DNA of 64,000 nucleotides from Sulfitobacter sp. F26169L. GTDB lineage: Bacteria; Pseudomonadota; Alphaproteobacteria; Rhodobacterales; Rhodobacteraceae. The translations under genes and the position numbers were made by a program. Below the pieces are notes generated by a model, which worked only from the letters and a program-made list of their open reading frames with translations, was not told where the DNA came from and did no database searches. This document shows positions 61,984 through 64,000 of this stretch, one piece after another. Position 1 is the stretch's first letter, and each line of letters starts with the position of its first letter. The stretch covers positions 186,242 through 250,241 of the forward strand of contig NZ_JAPMLP010000004.1 in the NCBI RefSeq assembly GCF_026410285.1, in the 5' to 3' direction.

Positions 61984-64000
61984 ATGACAACGACTGCCGA
62001 TGATCTTGTTACATTGGTCCGCGGGTTTAACCCCAAAACAAACGAAGCGCTTATTCGCGCCGCCTACTCCTATGGAGAGCGGATGCACGAGGGGCAGACC
62101 CGTCATTCGGGTGAGCCCTATTTCACCCATCCTGTTGCTGTGGCTGCCATTCTGGCAGAGCAGCAGCTCGATGATGCCACAATTATCACCGCATTGCTGC
62201 ACGACACCATAGAGGACACACCTGCGTCATATGGCGAGGTGTTGGAACTGTTTGGCAAGGACGTGGCGGAGTTGGTGGATGGTGTGACCAAGCTCACCAA
62301 TTTGCAGCTGAATTCCTCGGAGACCAAACAGGCCGAAAATTTCCGCAAGCTGTTTATGGCGATGTCCAAAGACCTGCGTGTTATTCTGGTCAAGCTGTCG
62401 GACCGTTTGCATAATATGCGCACGATCAAGGCCATGCGTCCTGACAAGCAGGTGCAAAAAGCCCGTGAAACCATGGATATCTATGCGCCACTGGCAGGGC
62501 GTATGGGGATGCAGTGGATGCGCGAAGAGCTGGAGGATCTGGCCTTTCGGGTGCTCAATCCCGAGGCGCGCCAGTCGATCATCCGCCGCTTTATCCGGCT
62601 ACAAAAAGAAACCGGCGACGTTGTGGAGCGGATCACCGCCGACATGCGCAAGGAACTCGCCGCCGCAGGTCTGAACGCCGAGATTCTGGGGCGTGCCAAA
62701 AAACCCTATTCCATCTGGCGCAAAATGGAAGAGAAGGAGCAGTCTTTCTCGCGGTTGTCTGATATTTTCGGTTTCCGCATTATCACCGACAGCGAGGAAG
62801 ACTGTTATCGCGCGCTGGGCGTGATCCACCGTCGCTGGCGCGCCGTTCCGGGGCGGTTCAAGGACTATATCAGCCAGCCGAAAATCAACGGTTACCGATC
62901 TATCCATACAACTGTGTCGGGCCGCGACGGCAAGCGGGTAGAAGTGCAGATACGAACGCGCCAGATGCATGACGTGGCCGAAACCGGAGTTGCGGCGCAT
63001 TGGTCCTACCGTGACGGCGTGCGGTCAAAAAACCCGTTTGCGGTTGATCCAGTAAAATGGGTCTCTCAACTGACCGAGCAATTTGATGGTGAAGATGATC
63101 ACCAGAACTTTCTCGAAGCAGTAAAGCTGGAAATGTACGCCGACAAGGTGTTCTGCTTCACGCCCAAGGGCGAAGTCATCAAGCTGCCCCGCGGTGCGAC
63201 TCCGATTGATTTTGCCTATGCAATCCACACTCGTATCGGGTCCGCCTGTGTGGGGGCGAAGGTGGACGGAATTCGCGCTCCCCTTTGGACGCGGGTGAAA
63301 AATGGCCAGTCGGTTGAAATCATCACGGCAGAAGGCCAGACGCCGCAGGCGACATGGCTGGACATCGCAACCACAGGTAAAGCCAAGACGGCCATTCGCA
63401 GAGCGCTGCGAAGCGTGGATCGCGCGCGGTTTGTAAAATTGGGCCGCGAGCTCGCGCGTTCGGCATTCGAGCATGTGGGCAAGAAAGCCACCGACAAGGT
63501 TCTGGCAACAGCCGCACGCGCCATGCGCGTCGGTGATGTTGATGATCTGTTGGAACAGCTGGGCAGCGCCGAGATAACAGGTCGCGAAGTGGTGAGCGCG
63601 GTTTATCCAGGGCTTGCCAAAGTCACCGGCGATGAAGTTGACCAGAAGCGCGCGGTGATCGGTCTGGAGCTAGGGCAGTCGTTTGACCGCGCCCCTTGCT
63701 GCGAGCCATTGCCCGGCGAACGTATTGTCGGAATTACGTTTCGCGGCCGGGGCGTCACGCTGCATGCAATCGATTGTGACCGTCTCAGCGCCTACGAAGA
63801 TCAGCCCGAGCGCTGGCTAGACCTGCGCTGGCACGATGGCAGTCACCCTGCTGTATACGGTGTGACTATTGATATCACGGTCGCAAACGACAAAGGGGTT
63901 CTGGGCCGTATTTGCAGTCTTATCGGAGAAGCCGGTGCTAATATCGCAGATCTGCGGTTTGTCGAACGAAAGCCGGACTATTTCAGGGTTCTTATAAACG
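61984..64000 (+). CDS. rsh: Bifunctional (p)ppGpp synthetase/hydrolase, RelA/SpoT family (partial)
   Basis: The gene runs off the right edge; 672 codons are visible without a stop. It controls the stringent response by making and degrading (p)ppGpp. The hydrolase HD domain is near residues 40-140 (HSGEPYFTHPVAVAAIL and LHDTIEDT, with the metal His-Asp), the synthetase domain near 210-330 (SDIFGFRIITD, QPKINGYRSIHTTV), TGS at about 400 (VFCFTPKGEVIKLPRGATPIDFAYAIHTRIG), and an ACT domain starts near 645 (VYGVTIDITVANDKG). Both enzyme centres look intact, so the protein is the usual single alphaproteobacterial Rsh. Confidence 0.96.
   Translation, partial: MTTTADDLVTLVRGFNPKTNEALIRAAYSYGERMHEGQTRHSGEPYFTHPVAVAAILAEQQLDDATIITALLHDTIEDTPASYGEVLELFGKDVAELVDGVTKLTNLQLNSSETKQAENFRKLFMAMSKDLRVILVKLSDRLHNMRTIKAMRPDKQVQKARETMDIYAPLAGRMGMQWMREELEDLAFRVLNPEARQSIIRRFIRLQKETGDVVERITADMRKELAAAGLNAEILGRAKKPYSIWRKMEEKEQSFSRLSDIFGFRIITDSEEDCYRALGVIHRRWRAVPGRFKDYISQPKINGYRSIHTTVSGRDGKRVEVQIRTRQMHDVAETGVAAHWSYRDGVRSKNPFAVDPVKWVSQLTEQFDGEDDHQNFLEAVKLEMYADKVFCFTPKGEVIKLPRGATPIDFAYAIHTRIGSACVGAKVDGIRAPLWTRVKNGQSVEIITAEGQTPQATWLDIATTGKAKTAIRRALRSVDRARFVKLGRELARSAFEHVGKKATDKVLATAARAMRVGDVDDLLEQLGSAEITGREVVSAVYPGLAKVTGDEVDQKRAVIGLELGQSFDRAPCCEPLPGERIVGITFRGRGVTLHAIDCDRLSAYEDQPERWLDLRWHDGSHPAVYGVTIDITVANDKGVLGRICSLIGEAGANIADLRFVERKPDYFRVLIN

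Noticed and set aside
61570-62202. 210-codon minus-strand frame across rpoZ and the RelA/SpoT gene
   Set aside because: Shadow of two well-supported plus-strand genes; Ser/Arg-rich without motifs.

Overview
The window is about 64 kb of chromosomal DNA from an alphaproteobacterium, most likely a marine roseobacter-group member of the Rhodobacteraceae. This is inferred from the family content and gene order: a split F0 ATP synthase operon (atpI-atpB-atpE-atpF'-atpF) without F1 genes, MipZ, omega subunit next to a RelA/SpoT protein, TRAP transport, BluB/CobD/CobC cobalamin genes, yejABEF, three tandem deformylase genes before fmt, and a characteristic extragenic hairpin repeat. Genes are densely packed and often overlap by 1-4 bases (TGATG or ATGA junctions). 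No rRNA, intact insertion sequence, prophage or CRISPR array is visible. One tRNA (CAT anticodon) is present.

Layout. 1-10.5 kb: a partial nucleotidase, nudC, an SRPBCC protein, pheA, a membrane-anchored cytochrome c, then the yejABEF peptide importer. 10.5-17.8 kb: a LysR regulator, a D,D-carboxypeptidase with a SPOR domain, a HAD/tautomerase pair, clpS, an RsmC-like methyltransferase, an unusual SDR protein, hemF and the tRNA. 18-23 kb: a DctPQM TRAP operon and an orphan Tat-exported oligopeptide-binding protein. 23-34.3 kb: mipZ, then a minus-strand translation-related block (ffh, GNAT, chorismate mutase, rpsP, bluB, a small gene, rimM, two sulfotransferase-like paralogues, trmD, deacetylase-like gene, GNAT). 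A plus-strand ppk2/DUF465 pair separates this block from a small gene, rplS and rpmE.

34.5-40 kb: a LysR/EamA pair, two tiny tandem membrane proteins behind a GGAAC-N17-CGTT promoter-like sequence, an ArsR regulator and the F0 operon. 40-50 kb: a lipoprotein, smc, a rhodanese, an MltB-type transglycosylase, cobD-cobC, a degenerate receiver-domain protein, a glutathionyl-hydroquinone reductase and an unknown 102-residue protein. 50-56 kb: a MalY/PatB-type lyase, def-def-def-fmt, a GlsB-type protein, and a minus-strand run (DUF3429, methyltransferase, rnhA, UPF0126/TRIC-like). 56-64 kb: a frameshifted LysE-type exporter, a PhnD-like/LuxR fusion regulator with a periplasmic DsrE-like protein, ispH, a NYN-domain protein, folK, rpoZ and a RelA/SpoT homologue that runs off the end.

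The most unusual items are: the membrane-bound regulator that joins a PhnD-like periplasmic sensor directly to a LuxR helix-turn-helix, next to a DsrE-like gene and CTAGGGT half-sites; the twin 22-24 residue membrane proteins with a general-stress-type promoter; a third deformylase that has lost its catalytic Glu; the sulfotransferase-like pair inside the rimM-trmD operon; a triple-hairpin leader before ffh; and two unannotated-size small genes translationally coupled to rplS and rimM.
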